Shown: piece by piece, positions 1 through 6,134 of the stretch | How the letters are laid out: each line of letters begins with the position of its first letter | How positions within the stretch are numbered: position 1 is the first letter of the stretch | Source of the DNA: CAZVFH01 sp964626415 | GTDB taxonomy: Bacteria; Patescibacteriota; UBA1384; XYA2-FULL-43-10; CAINNR01 | Length of the DNA stretch: 7,854 nt | Reading direction: 5' to 3' | Assembly: GCA_964626415.1 (NCBI GenBank) | Contig: CAZVFH010000039.1 | Span: forward strand, 1 to 7,854 | Program-made: the position numbers and the translations under genes | The notes under the pieces: generated by a model | What the model saw: only the letters and a program-made list of their open reading frames with translations | What the model was told of the DNA's origin: nothing | The model's database searches: none

Positions 1-12
1 ATCGTTACGCCA

Positions 13-766
<754 letters not shown>

Positions 767-778
767 ACCATAGGACCG

Positions 779-809
<31 letters not shown>

Positions 810-851
810 AGCTGATAGCCTCAAGTGCCTCGCTATCGCTCATCACTTTCA

Positions 852-964
852 GCAAAATTTAAAATTTAAAGTTCAAAATTTAAAATTCAGGAGAGCATTT
901 CATGCTCGAACTATAATAGTTACTCCATAATTTTGCATTTTGATTTTTGCATTTTGAATTTGTG
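852..964 (-). repeat. AT-rich hairpin insertion in 23S helix 68
   Basis: This insertion sits in the apex of helix 68, whose stem (GCTGATAG...CTATCAGC on the minus strand) flanks it. Left and right arms are imperfect inverted repeats of AAATTTTAAATTTT-type sequence. The centre holds two small perfect hairpins, GAGCAT-TTC-ATGCTC (893-907) and AACTATAATAGTT (909-921). It shares the 20-mer ccataattttgcattttgat (925-944), the ACTATwATAGTT palindrome and the arm sequences with the insertion at 2777-2885, so both belong to one dispersed non-coding element. No reading frame of note is present. Such a stem could be removed by RNase III like classical 23S intervening sequences; that is inference. Confidence 0.75.
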
Positions 965-1127
965 ATTGTGCCGAACGCTAGTGAGACACTATCAGCCACC
1001 AATTTGACCTTCCAGCATTGGGCAGGCGTCAGTCCCTATACTTCAGCTTTCGCTTTAGCAGAGACCTGTGTTTTTGATAAACAGTCGCCTGGGCTCTTTC
1101 GCTGCGCCCAGCACCACTTTTTTGATA

Positions 1128-1385
1128 TTATAGAAAAGAATTTTCAATCCTCTTAAAAAGTTCTTGCTTTGCTCCACCATGATTCTTAATTCTTTTTTCT
1201 CGATTTATTGCATCATCTTTGCTTCTAAACAATTCTAGATAAATTAATATCCATTTACCTTCTTTTCTGCTAGTGAATTTTGATCCTTTGCTATTATGAG
1301 TATCAATTCTTTTCTTTATATTAGAAGTAAAACCAATGTACTTCTCTTTGGTTTTATCATTTTGAATTACATAAATCGACCACAT
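1128..1385 (-). CDS. GIY-YIG family endonuclease inside the 23S insertion
   Basis: An 85-residue single-domain GIY-YIG nuclease of the short YhbQ/UPF0213 type. Visible family features are the two-strand motif SIYVIQ...KYIGFT (residues 3-20, Tyr5 and Tyr16 in the catalytic places), Arg26 and His30 in NIKKRIDTH, and the metal-binding Glu63 in AINREKRIKN. The C-terminus (KQELFKRIENSFL) matches the usual end of these small proteins. It lacks the separate DNA-binding domain of long homing endonucleases. The gene fills the element between its terminal inverted repeats, leaving about 20-30 nt on each side, so it is probably the mobility or maintenance function of the element. The ATG at 1385 lies six bases after an extended -10 box, with no Shine-Dalgarno sequence, which suggests leaderless translation; read-through from the rRNA promoter is also possible. 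Confidence 0.9.
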   Translation of the reverse strand: MWSIYVIQNDKTKEKYIGFTSNIKKRIDTHNSKGSKFTSRKEGKWILIYLELFRSKDDAINREKRIKNHGGAKQELFKRIENSFL

Positions 1386-1391
1386 GACATT

Positions 1392-1397
1392 ATTATA
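1392..1397 (-). promoter_or_regulatory. Extended -10 box for the GIY-YIG gene
   Basis: TGATATAAT (an extended -10, TGnTATAAT) lies just inside the terminal inverted repeat. Six bases separate the box from the ATG at 1385, so the predicted transcript would begin at or next to the start codon. The same geometry occurs at 6029-6034. Confidence 0.5.
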
Positions 1398-1853
1398 TCA
1401 AAAAGTGGTGCTGGGAGTCCTTATCCCGAAGTTACGGACGCTTATTTGCCGAGTTCCTTAACGAGGGTTCTTCCGATCACCTGAGGCTTCTCGCCTCATC
1501 CACCTGAGTCGGTTTGCGGTACGGTTCCAAACGCATTAAGCCATACGCTTTTCTTGTCACTTCTATCTCTTGTAAAAATAAATCATAATTTTTTACAAAC
1601 ATTTAAAGCGCGCACGTATGTACAAGTCGTTTGAAGTGCAGGAATATCAACCTGCTGGCCATCGCCTACGCCATTTGGCCTCGGCTTAGGGCCGACTAAC
1701 CCTGGAACGATTACCGTTGTCCAGGAAACCTTGGATATTCGGTGGCCAGGTTTCTCGCCTGGCTAATTCGTTACTCATGCCAACATTCTCACTTCTCCGC
1801 GCTCCAGCAAACCTCGCAGTTCACCTTCATCGCACGAAGAACGCTCCTCTACC

Positions 1854-1957
1854 CCCAGCACCACTTTTGACGGTAAAAATTAATATAAGTAATTAATATT
1901 TACCTGTTCACCAACTTTTAACAAGTTAATGACATTTTTGTCAAAAGTGGTGCTGGG
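1854..1957 (-). mobile_element. Inverted-repeat element, copy 2 (non-coding), in 23S helix 45
   Basis: This 104-bp insertion lies between CCGAAGACATGG and GGTAGAGGAGCG of the 23S, in the loop of helix 45. That helix is a classical site for intervening sequences in Salmonella and other bacteria. Its ends are a perfect 18-bp inverted repeat, CCCAGCACCACTTTTGAC and its complement. The interior is AT-rich, has no frame, and can form a second stem (GGTAAATATTAAT with ATTAATTTTTACC). It looks like a non-autonomous relative of the endonuclease-bearing copy at 1107-1415. Confidence 0.85.
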
Positions 1958-2466
1958 CCATGTCTTCGGTACCTAGCTTAGCCCCGTTACATTTTCGGCG
2001 CAAAACCTCTGTTAGATCAGTGAGCTATTACGCACTCTTTAAAGGATGGCTGCTTCTGAGCCAACCTCCTGATTGTTTAGGAGATTTCACTTCCTTTTCC
2101 ACTTAGCTAGAATTTAGGGACCTTAGACGATGGTCCGGGCTGTTTCCCTTTCGACCATGGAGCTTAGCCCCCACAGTCTGACTCCTTGCTATAAAATACG
2201 GGAATTCGGAGTTTATTTGGGGCCGACGACCGAAGTCGCCAGAACCCATCCAGTGCTCTACCTCCCGCATCATTCGGCAAGGGCTATACCTAAATATATT
2301 TCGAGGAGAACCAGATATTTCCGAGTTCGATTAGCATTTCACCACTATCCACAGCTCATCCAAACACTTCGCAAGGTGAACTGGTTCGGGCCTCCTCACG
2401 CCGTTTAAGGCGGATTCACCCTGGCCATGGATAGATCACTCGGTTTCGGGTCTAGTATATACAACT

Positions 2467-2651
2467 CCATGCTCCGCATGGAAATTCCAAATCCGAAATC
2501 CGAAATCCGAAACAATATCAAATCTCAAAATTCAAATGTTTAAATTTTTGAATTTGGAATTTGTAATTTGTTTAGCCACCGCCTTAGGCGGGGTCCCGCA
2601 AAATGCGGGAAAATTAGAAATTAGAAATTAGAAATTCCGTGCGAAGCACGG
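2467..2651 (-). repeat. Composite hairpin cluster inserted near 23S helix 31
   Basis: About 185 bp are inserted between the GAGGCCTAAATGGCC and ATATACTAGACCCGAAACC parts of the 23S, near E. coli position 650. The stretch holds four small perfect hairpins: 2467-2481 (CCATGCTCCGCATGG), 2579-2591 (CCGCCTTAGGCGG), 2595-2609 (CCCGCAAAATGCGGG) and 2637-2651 (CCGTGCGAAGCACGG). Between them are short tandem repeats, atccgaa three times near 2490 and aattaga three times near 2612, and AT-rich inverted arms (aaattcaaatg... / ...aatttggaattt). No coding frame is seen. The limits are approximate. Confidence 0.7.
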
Positions 2652-2776
2652 TTTTTCGGCCATTTAGGCCTCGCTTTCACTACGCCTCCGCCAAATCGGC
2701 TTAAGCTTGCTGCATATAGCTAACTCGTTGGCTCATTCTACAAAAGGCACGCCATAACGCCTCGCTACACTCGGCG

Positions 2777-2885
2777 TAAAATTTAAAATTTAAAAATCAA
2801 AATTTAAAATGTTGGAATTTACTATTATAGTTGTCGCAAAGCGACACCATAATTTTGCATTTTGATCTTTTCATTTTGCATTTAG
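2777..2885 (-). repeat. AT-rich hairpin insertion in 23S helix 25
   Basis: An insertion at the tip of helix 25, another classical intervening-sequence site, flanked by extended stem strands (CGCTACACTCGGCG at 2763-2776 and CGCTGAGTGTAGCG at 2886-2899). It has the same layout as the 852-964 insertion: AAATTTTAAATTTT arms, a central ACTATTATAGTT palindrome, a small hairpin (GTCGCAAAGCGAC) and the shared 20-mer at 2847-2866. Non-coding. Confidence 0.75.
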
Positions 2886-2967
2886 CGCTGAGTGTAGCGA
2901 AGCGCGTTGACTTCTTGTAAGTATATGGTTTCAGGTTCTATTTCACTCCCCTTGCGGGGTTCTTTTA

Positions 2968-3000
<33 letters not shown>

Positions 3001-3188
3001 GAGAAGCAGTATTTAGCCTTGGAGTGTGATCACCCCAGATTCCCACAAGGTTTCACGTGTCTCGTGGTACTCGGGAACACCAACTTTTTGTTACTTAGAT
3101 TTCGGATACGCGACTGTCACGCTCTGTGGTTGTCCTTTCCAGATTCATTCTCCTATCCTTTGACAAAAATTATATGGGTCCCACAACC

Positions 3189-3287
3189 CCCAGCACCACT
3201 TTTGACGGTAAAGTCTTAATAACCATTTTACTTTACCTAATATCAACATCTTTTTATTAATAGCGTTTTGTCAAAAGTGGTGCTGGG
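3189..3287 (-). mobile_element. Inverted-repeat element, copy 3 (non-coding), in 23S 5' domain
   Basis: This 99-bp insertion lies between AAAAGCCCAAA and GGTTGTGGGACC of the 23S (E. coli about 280-365, a variable region of domain I). It has the same perfect 18-bp terminal inverted repeat as the copy at 1854-1957. The two copies also agree just inside the ends (CAAAA on one side, TTTACC on the other), but their centres differ. It has no coding frame. Confidence 0.85.
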
Positions 3288-3718
3288 TTTGGGCTTTTCC
3301 CTTTTCGCTCGCCACTACTAAGGGAATCTCTTACGATTTATTTTCCTCTGCTTACTAAGATGTTTCAGTTCAGCAGGTACCCTTCCACCCGCCTCACGGC
3401 GGGGGATTCCCGATCTTAAAATCGGGAAGATTTCTCAATTCGGAGATCTCCGGATCAAAGCTTGTTTGGCAGCTCCCCGAAGCTTATCGCAACCTACTAC
3501 GTCCTTCATCGGCCGCTTCTCCCAAGGCATCCACCATATACCCTTTCATTCCATCCTTACTTGACATCCGAGTCAAAACAGACAACTTGACTAGCAATTA
3601 CTGACTTCATCTTGCGATGAATTCAAAATTACATTTTTGCTTTATAAAATACGCCTTTAAAATATTTTACTCGGCTGATCATCATCAACACTGATAAAGT
3701 TGATGATGATTTATTTTA

Positions 3719-3754
3719 TCCTCCTTCGTCTCGCCTTTGGCGGACTACGGAGGA
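3719..3754. repeat. 36-bp imperfect palindrome, family copy A
   Basis: The minus strand reads TCCTCCGTAGTCCGCC-AAA-GGCGAGACGAAGGAGGA in outline, a hairpin with an inner CGCC/GGCG stem. It closely matches copy B at 3818-3853 in length and core, while the outer arms differ in a compensatory way (CCTCC/GGAGG against CCCCA/TGGGG). A related core occurs at 7634-7655. Confidence 0.75.
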
Positions 3755-3817
3755 CTTCGTCGGAAGAATATTTATGTTTAGCCAATTTATTGTCGGCAAA
3801 ACAATAAACTGGTTGTG

Positions 3818-3853
3818 CCCCACTTCGTCTCGCCTTCGGCGGATTACGTGGGG
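3818..3853. repeat. 36-bp imperfect palindrome, family copy B
   Basis: This has the same 36-bp length and core as copy A (CGTAATCCGCC-GAA-GGCGAGACGAAG on the minus strand), with outer arms CCCCA and TGGGG that remain complementary. Together with copy A it shows a dispersed palindromic repeat whose outer stem changes while base pairing is kept. Confidence 0.75.
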
Positions 3854-3983
3854 CTTATGTGTGAAATTACATATATTTAATTGTTAAAGTTCGGGACAGA
3901 ATCTCAACTTACGAGCCCCTATCTCGTAGTTACTATTCTGATGATTTTTATCTGTGTTAATCTGTGCGAAAGATCAGTGTTAT

Positions 3984-4008
3984 AAAAATCCACCCATATA
4001 TAGGTGGA
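3984..4008 (-). terminator. Weak terminator-like hairpin in the 23S leader
   Basis: On the minus strand, TCCACC-TATATATG-GGTGGA is followed directly by five T. The stem is only six or seven pairs long. It could be an attenuator in the rRNA leader or simply a hairpin; rRNA transcription would need to read through it. Confidence 0.35.
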
Positions 4009-4107
4009 CAATCGGCAGAACCAAAATAATTAGCCGTTTTATCCGACCTCCCCCTTTCTGATTACTTTAGATTTCACCATATTTTGCCCACAATTATTTA
4101 CTTTTTG

Positions 4108-4136
4108 AGTTTAGCATACGAAATATTGAATGTCAA
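4108..4136 (-). promoter_or_regulatory. Sigma70-like promoter for the 23S rRNA
   Basis: TTGACA at 4131-4136 and TAAACT at 4108-4113 are separated by exactly 17 bases on the minus strand. The sequence upstream of the -35 is AT-rich (AAATTTAAAAAATTG), like an rRNA UP element. Nothing else is encoded between here and the 23S, so this is its likely own promoter, with transcription starting near 4101. Confidence 0.7.
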
Positions 4137-4208
4137 CAATTTTTTAAATTTAAAAGTATATGTGACGATTGCTTGCTTTAGATAATCATAATTTTAATTC
4201 AATTGTAC

Positions 4209-4233
4209 AAAAAAGACGCAACATTTTGTCGCG
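4209..4233 (-). terminator. Intrinsic terminator downstream of the SDR gene
   Basis: On the minus strand, CGCGACA-AAA-TGTTGCG forms a seven-pair stem with one G-U pair and is followed by TC and six T. It abuts the N gap, so the stem may be longer. Its place fits the end of the dehydrogenase gene, whose stop codon must then lie inside the gap. Confidence 0.65.
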
Positions 4234-4333
4234 NNNNNNNNNNNNNNNNNNNNNNNNNNNNNNNNNNNNNNNNNNNNNNNNNNNNNNNNNNNNNNNNNNN
4301 NNNNNNNNNNNNNNNNNNNNNNNNNNNNNNNNN
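4234..4333. other. Assembly gap of exactly 100 N
   Basis: One hundred N in a row, a conventional scaffold gap of possibly arbitrary size. It removes the 3' end of the dehydrogenase gene. Any frame read through it, including the residues beyond it, is fictitious. Confidence 0.99.
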
Positions 4334-5049
4334 GTATGGCCGGTGACGAAATCGGATTCGTCGGAAGCAAGATACAACGCGGCATAAGCGATATCATCTG
4401 GCAAACCAAGACGCGGATACGGTGTCATCATTTCCATCCCCTTTTTCTGCTCTGGGTCTGCCAAAATATCCTTTGTCATCGCCGTTTCAATTACTCCCGG
4501 TGCAATTGCATTAACATTGATTTTTTTTGGCGCACATTCAAGCGCCAATTCGCGGGTGAGATTTACAACTCCGCCTTTTGCCGCACAATAAGCGGCGACA
4601 CCATCAAACCCAACCAGACCGGCAATCGAGGCAGTTGAAATAATTTTTCCCCTACCCGTCTTTTCCATCTCTGGAATTGCTCGTTTTGCCCCAAGAAACA
4701 CCCCTTTCAAATCAACATCAATAACCTTCTGCCACTCCTCTTCTGTTGTCGCTTCAACTTTCCCCATTGAAACAACTCCGGCATTATTGAACAAAATGTC
4801 TAATTTGCCAAAGATCTCAACGCATTTTGAAACCATCGCGTCGATGTCGACTGATTTTGAAACATCGGTCTTGATAAAAATCACTTCACCGCCGGCAGTT
4901 TTTATTTCCTCGACAGTTTTTTGTCCGCCCTCCTCCGACCAATCGGCAACGACAACTTTCGCTCCCTCTTTGGCAAACAAAATTGCCGACGCTTTTCCGA
5001 TTCCCGATCCGGCACCGGTAACAATCGCTACCTTATCCTTTAATCGCAT
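4334..5049 (-). CDS. SDR family NAD(P)-dependent oxidoreductase, C-terminus lost in the gap
   Basis: A classical short-chain dehydrogenase, 238 residues visible. The start is ATG 5049 with GGAGGG four bases upstream; an in-frame TTG four codons earlier overlaps that ribosome site and is rejected. The Rossmann cofactor motif is TGAGSGIG at residues 11-18, and Asp36 at the end of strand 2 favours NAD(H). NNAG is at 88-91. The catalytic set is Ser141 (STASIAG), Tyr154 and Lys158 (YCAAK); the usual Asn of helix 4 is Asp113 in IDVDLKG, a common variant. The visible part ends at DFVTGH, where the family normally continues with about 12-20 residues (a ...VDGG... tail), so the true stop is inside the N gap. 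It resembles FabG and glucose/alcohol dehydrogenase-like SDRs, but the substrate cannot be told. It is a single gene with its own promoter and terminator. Confidence 0.93.
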
Positions 5050-5083
5050 AATACCCTCCAATTTAATTAACTTACTTTTATTA

Positions 5084-5092
5084 ATTATAGCA
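5084..5092 (-). promoter_or_regulatory. Extended -10 promoter of the SDR gene
   Basis: TGCTATAAT on the minus strand is a perfect extended -10. The predicted start at about 5077 gives an untranslated leader of about 28 bases carrying the GGAGGG ribosome site. A TTGACA lies further upstream (about 5112-5117), but at 25 bases it is too far away to be its -35 partner. Confidence 0.65.
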
Positions 5093-5250
5093 CAAAAAAA
5101 AGACGCCGAGTTGATGTCAAGAGAAAATTATCGAGAACTATTTTGTATTTACACTTTCCTTTCGAGGAGATATTTAAAATTTGGTATATTTGAAATTAAA
5201 AGTCAACATTTGTAAGGATATCTGGCTCTAAAAAATTATTATCGGAAAAT

Positions 5251-5294
5251 ATCTGACACGGATTTTCGTCGATCGACGAAAATCCGTGTCAGAT
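5251..5294. repeat. Perfect 44-bp palindrome between divergent genes
   Basis: Two 22-base arms are perfectly complementary with no spacer, centred on GTCGATCGAC between 5272 and 5273. It lies between the divergent promoters of the SDR gene and the tRNA unit and has no adjacent T tract on the side that would make it a terminator for either. As RNA it would form a stem with a GATC loop. A second perfect palindrome with a CGATCG centre is at 5748-5793. Confidence 0.9.
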
Positions 5295-5346
5295 TAGGAA
5301 TAATTAATAAAATAGTTAAAAGATGATTAAAGAAAACTGCAAAAAC

Positions 5347-5375
5347 TTGAATTTTCGGCTGGAATCAGCTACAAT
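5347..5375 (+). promoter_or_regulatory. Sigma70-like promoter of the tRNA unit
   Basis: TTGAAT (5347-5352) and TACAAT (5370-5375) are 17 bases apart. Predicted initiation near 5382 is just upstream of the tRNA-Ile 5' fragment at 5385. It would drive that fragment, tRNA-Ala and the small protein gene as one transcript. Confidence 0.65.
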
Positions 5376-5384
5376 TTTGGTTGT

Positions 5385-5408
5385 GGGCTCGTAGCTCAGT
5401 TGGTTAGA
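5385..5408 (+). pseudogene. 5' fragment (24 nt) of a tRNA-Ile-like gene
   Basis: GGGCTCGTAGCTCAGTTGG plus TTAGA matches the acceptor 5' strand, position 8-9 TA, D-stem GCTC and D-loop of a bacterial tRNA-Ile, then stops after the first two bases of the 3' D-stem strand. What follows (CCTGCCCGCCGTTTT) is not tRNA; tRNA-Ala starts 15 bases later. The Ile assignment rests on similarity to the intact tRNA-Ile at 7778-7854 (identical except in the acceptor stem, ATG/TCG) and on the usual Ile-Ala order. It lies directly after a promoter, so it is probably transcribed. It may be a relic, half of a split gene, or an assembly error. Confidence 0.7.
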
Positions 5409-5423
5409 CCTGCCCGCCGTTTT

Positions 5424-5499
5424 GGGCCAATAGCTCAGTTGGTAGAGCACCTCGTTTGCAACGAGGGGGTCTGGGGTTCGAATCCCCATTGGTCCACCA
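5424..5499 (+). tRNA. tRNA-Ala(UGC)
   Basis: Full 76-nt cloverleaf with encoded CCA. The acceptor GGGCCAA/TTGGTCC contains the G3-U70 wobble pair that identifies alanine tRNAs. D-stem is GCTC/GAGC, anticodon stem CCTCG/CGAGG with loop TTTGCAA (anticodon TGC), and T-arm TGGGG-TTCGAAT-CCCCA. It follows a broken tRNA-Ile and precedes a small protein gene by 19 bases. In most bacteria this tRNA lies in the 16S-23S spacer; here it runs on the strand opposite to the nearby 23S. Confidence 0.97.
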
Positions 5500-5518
5500 A
5501 ATAAATAAAGGAGGATTC

Positions 5519-5704
5519 ATGCGAAGAGAAAAAAATTTTGGTCCGAATCTAGATGAGACAGGAAAAAATATCGGAGAGGCACCAGTAGTTGCTGGTAACG
5601 AGGGTTCCGGCGGAACAGAACCGTGGGAAAGACCAGAAGATGTCCCTCGCGGAATCCGCCCAAATGATCGGCTAGAAAAACCAGAGGAAAAAGTCGAAGA
5701 ATAG
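5519..5704 (+). CDS. Small acidic hydrophilic protein, unknown function
   Basis: A 61-residue protein with start ATG 5519 preceded by AAAGGAGG at good spacing, which strongly supports translation. It begins MRREKNFGPN, then is rich in Gly, Glu, Pro and Asn (for example GNEGSGGTEPWERPEDVP) and ends in an acidic, Lys-containing tail (RLEKPEEKVEE). There is no membrane segment, Cys pair or known motif. It is likely disordered in solution. It lies 19 bases after tRNA-Ala and is followed by a terminator at 5718-5746, so it is probably co-transcribed with the tRNA, and processing of the tRNA 3' end would free its mRNA. I do not recognise the family. Confidence 0.7.
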   Translation: MRREKNFGPNLDETGKNIGEAPVVAGNEGSGGTEPWERPEDVPRGIRPNDRLEKPEEKVEE

Positions 5705-5717
5705 CCAAACTAAAAAA

Positions 5718-5746
5718 ATACCTGAGTAAAATCTCGGTATTTTTTT
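5718..5746. terminator. Bidirectional intrinsic terminator
   Basis: ATACC(T)GAG-TAAAAT-CTCGGTAT forms an eight-pair stem with one bulge, with seven T to the right and seven A to the left. It can end the plus-strand unit (tRNA-Ala and the small protein) and, read in reverse, the minus-strand gene at 5828-6022. Confidence 0.8.
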
Positions 5747-5747
5747 A

Positions 5748-5793
5748 TTTTCACCACAAATATGCAACGATCGTTGCATATTTGTGGTGAAAA
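5748..5793. repeat. Perfect 46-bp palindrome between convergent genes
   Basis: Two 23-base arms are perfectly complementary without a spacer, centred on AACGATCGTT between 5770 and 5771. It sits next to the bidirectional terminator and may add to it. It shares the loopless design and CGATCG centre with the palindrome at 5251-5294, but the arm sequences differ. Confidence 0.9.
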
Positions 5794-5827
5794 ATCTGAC
5801 AAAATACATTTAAAGGTTTTGTGTTTA

Positions 5828-6022
5828 TTAATAATAAATTAGATAGACAAAAGCCCCAGCGATCATCAGGATTCCCAAAAGTCGCCAAAAAGTTATTGTG
5901 CCACCACTGCCCAAATATTTTTCCACCCAGTCAAATCGGCCAGAGATATTATAAAGAGGCAATGCGAAATAAATCGCCGAAAAGCCAAGAGTCATAAACA
6001 ATAAAAACCAAAGTATTTTCAT
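5828..6022 (-). CDS. Small two-TM membrane protein, unknown function
   Basis: A 64-residue protein with two hydrophobic helices, about residues 3-24 (ILWFLLFMTLGFSAIYFALPLY) and 45-63 (FWRLLGILMIAGAFVYLIY), joined by a short polar loop (NISGRFDWVEKYLGSGGTIT). The first helix may instead be a signal anchor. No catalytic motif is seen and I cannot name the family. The start ATG 6022 has no Shine-Dalgarno sequence but lies exactly six bases after a TGTTATAAT box, so the mRNA is probably leaderless. The gene begins 33 bases after the CCA end of tRNA-Val and is followed by a palindrome and a bidirectional terminator. Confidence 0.75.
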   Translation of the reverse strand: MKILWFLLFMTLGFSAIYFALPLYNISGRFDWVEKYLGSGGTITFWRLLGILMIAGAFVYLIYY

Positions 6023-6028
6023 ATCTAT

Positions 6029-6048
6029 ATTATAACAAAATTATAACA
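6029..6048 (-). promoter_or_regulatory. Tandem extended -10 boxes for the two-TM protein
   Basis: Two copies of TTGTTATAAT lie 11 bases apart (-10 boxes at 6040-6045 and 6029-6034). Both are extended -10 (TGnTATAAT). The nearer one puts the transcription start at the ATG at 6022. Confidence 0.55.
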
Positions 6049-6055
6049 AAAAATT

Positions 6056-6131
6056 TGGTGGCCATTACAGGGCTCGAACCTGTGACTTCCTCAATGTGAA
6101 TGAGGTGCTCTACCAACTGAACTAAACGGCC
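6056..6131 (-). tRNA. tRNA-Val(CAC)
   Basis: Full 76-nt cloverleaf with encoded CCA. The acceptor is GGCCGTT/AATGGCC, D-stem GTTC/GAGC, anticodon stem CCTCA/TGAGG with loop TTCACAT (anticodon CAC), and T-arm CACAG-GTTCGAG-CCCTG-like. The preceding protein gene stops only three bases upstream, so the tRNA is probably cut out of a longer mRNA. Confidence 0.96.
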
Positions 6132-6134
6132 AAG

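Larger units (their letters stand above)
1107..1415 (-). mobile_element. Inverted-repeat element, copy 1 (coding), in 23S helix 63
   Basis: A 309-bp insertion in the variable helix 63 loop, between GGATAAGGACT and CGCAGCGAAAGAG of the 23S. It starts and ends with the same inverted repeat (CCCAGCACCACTTTTT, then GATAT after a one-base difference), which would fold into a long terminal stem. Its interior is almost wholly filled by the GIY-YIG gene at 1128-1385. Two shorter copies with the same ends lie at 1854-1957 and 3189-3287. No target duplication is evident. It lacks visible group I core elements, so removal by cutting of the terminal stem (intervening-sequence type) is more likely than splicing. 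Confidence 0.85.
3566..4100 (-). other. Hairpin-rich leader of the 23S transcript, no gene
   Basis: The 535 bases between the 23S 5' end and its promoter hold no credible coding frame and no 16S or tRNA sequence. They contain a series of hairpins: 3678-3710 (ATCATCATCAA...TTGATGATGAT), 3719-3754, 3782-3812 (CCAATTTATTGT...ACAATAAACTGG), 3818-3853 and 3989-4008. These may be rRNA-processing or transcription signals. The partner strand that normally closes the 23S processing stem lies beyond the left edge, so the RNase III stem cannot be identified. Confidence 0.6.

Noticed and set aside
947..1156. A plus-strand frame running from the helix 68 insertion through 23S sequence
   Set aside because: Most of it is antisense to conserved 23S exon, and it crosses an element boundary.
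1107..1415. Group I or group II intron as the carrier of the GIY-YIG gene
   Set aside because: Only about 20-30 bases lie outside the gene on each side, with no P3-P7 core or domain V. The terminal inverted repeat explains the ends better.
2130..2408. A 92-codon plus-strand frame within the 23S
   Set aside because: It is antisense to conserved 23S exon sequence and resembles the well-known false 'cell wall hydrolase'-type predictions made opposite 23S genes.
3019..3219. A 66-codon plus-strand frame
   Set aside because: It is antisense to 23S domain I and runs into the inverted-repeat element; it has no ribosome site or recognisable protein features.
3678..3853. CRISPR-like array in the hairpin-rich leader
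   Set aside because: Only two related 36-bp palindromes occur, with no regular unique spacers and no cas genes.
4169..4409. Frames read through the N gap, including an SDR tail RDKMLRLFCTIELKL
   Set aside because: Translation through N has no meaning. The sequence beyond the gap is a terminator hairpin and AT-rich spacer, not SDR sequence.
4336..5215. Plus-strand frames of 100 and 142 codons opposite the SDR gene
   Set aside because: Antisense shadows of a gene with full SDR motifs; their translations show no domain features.
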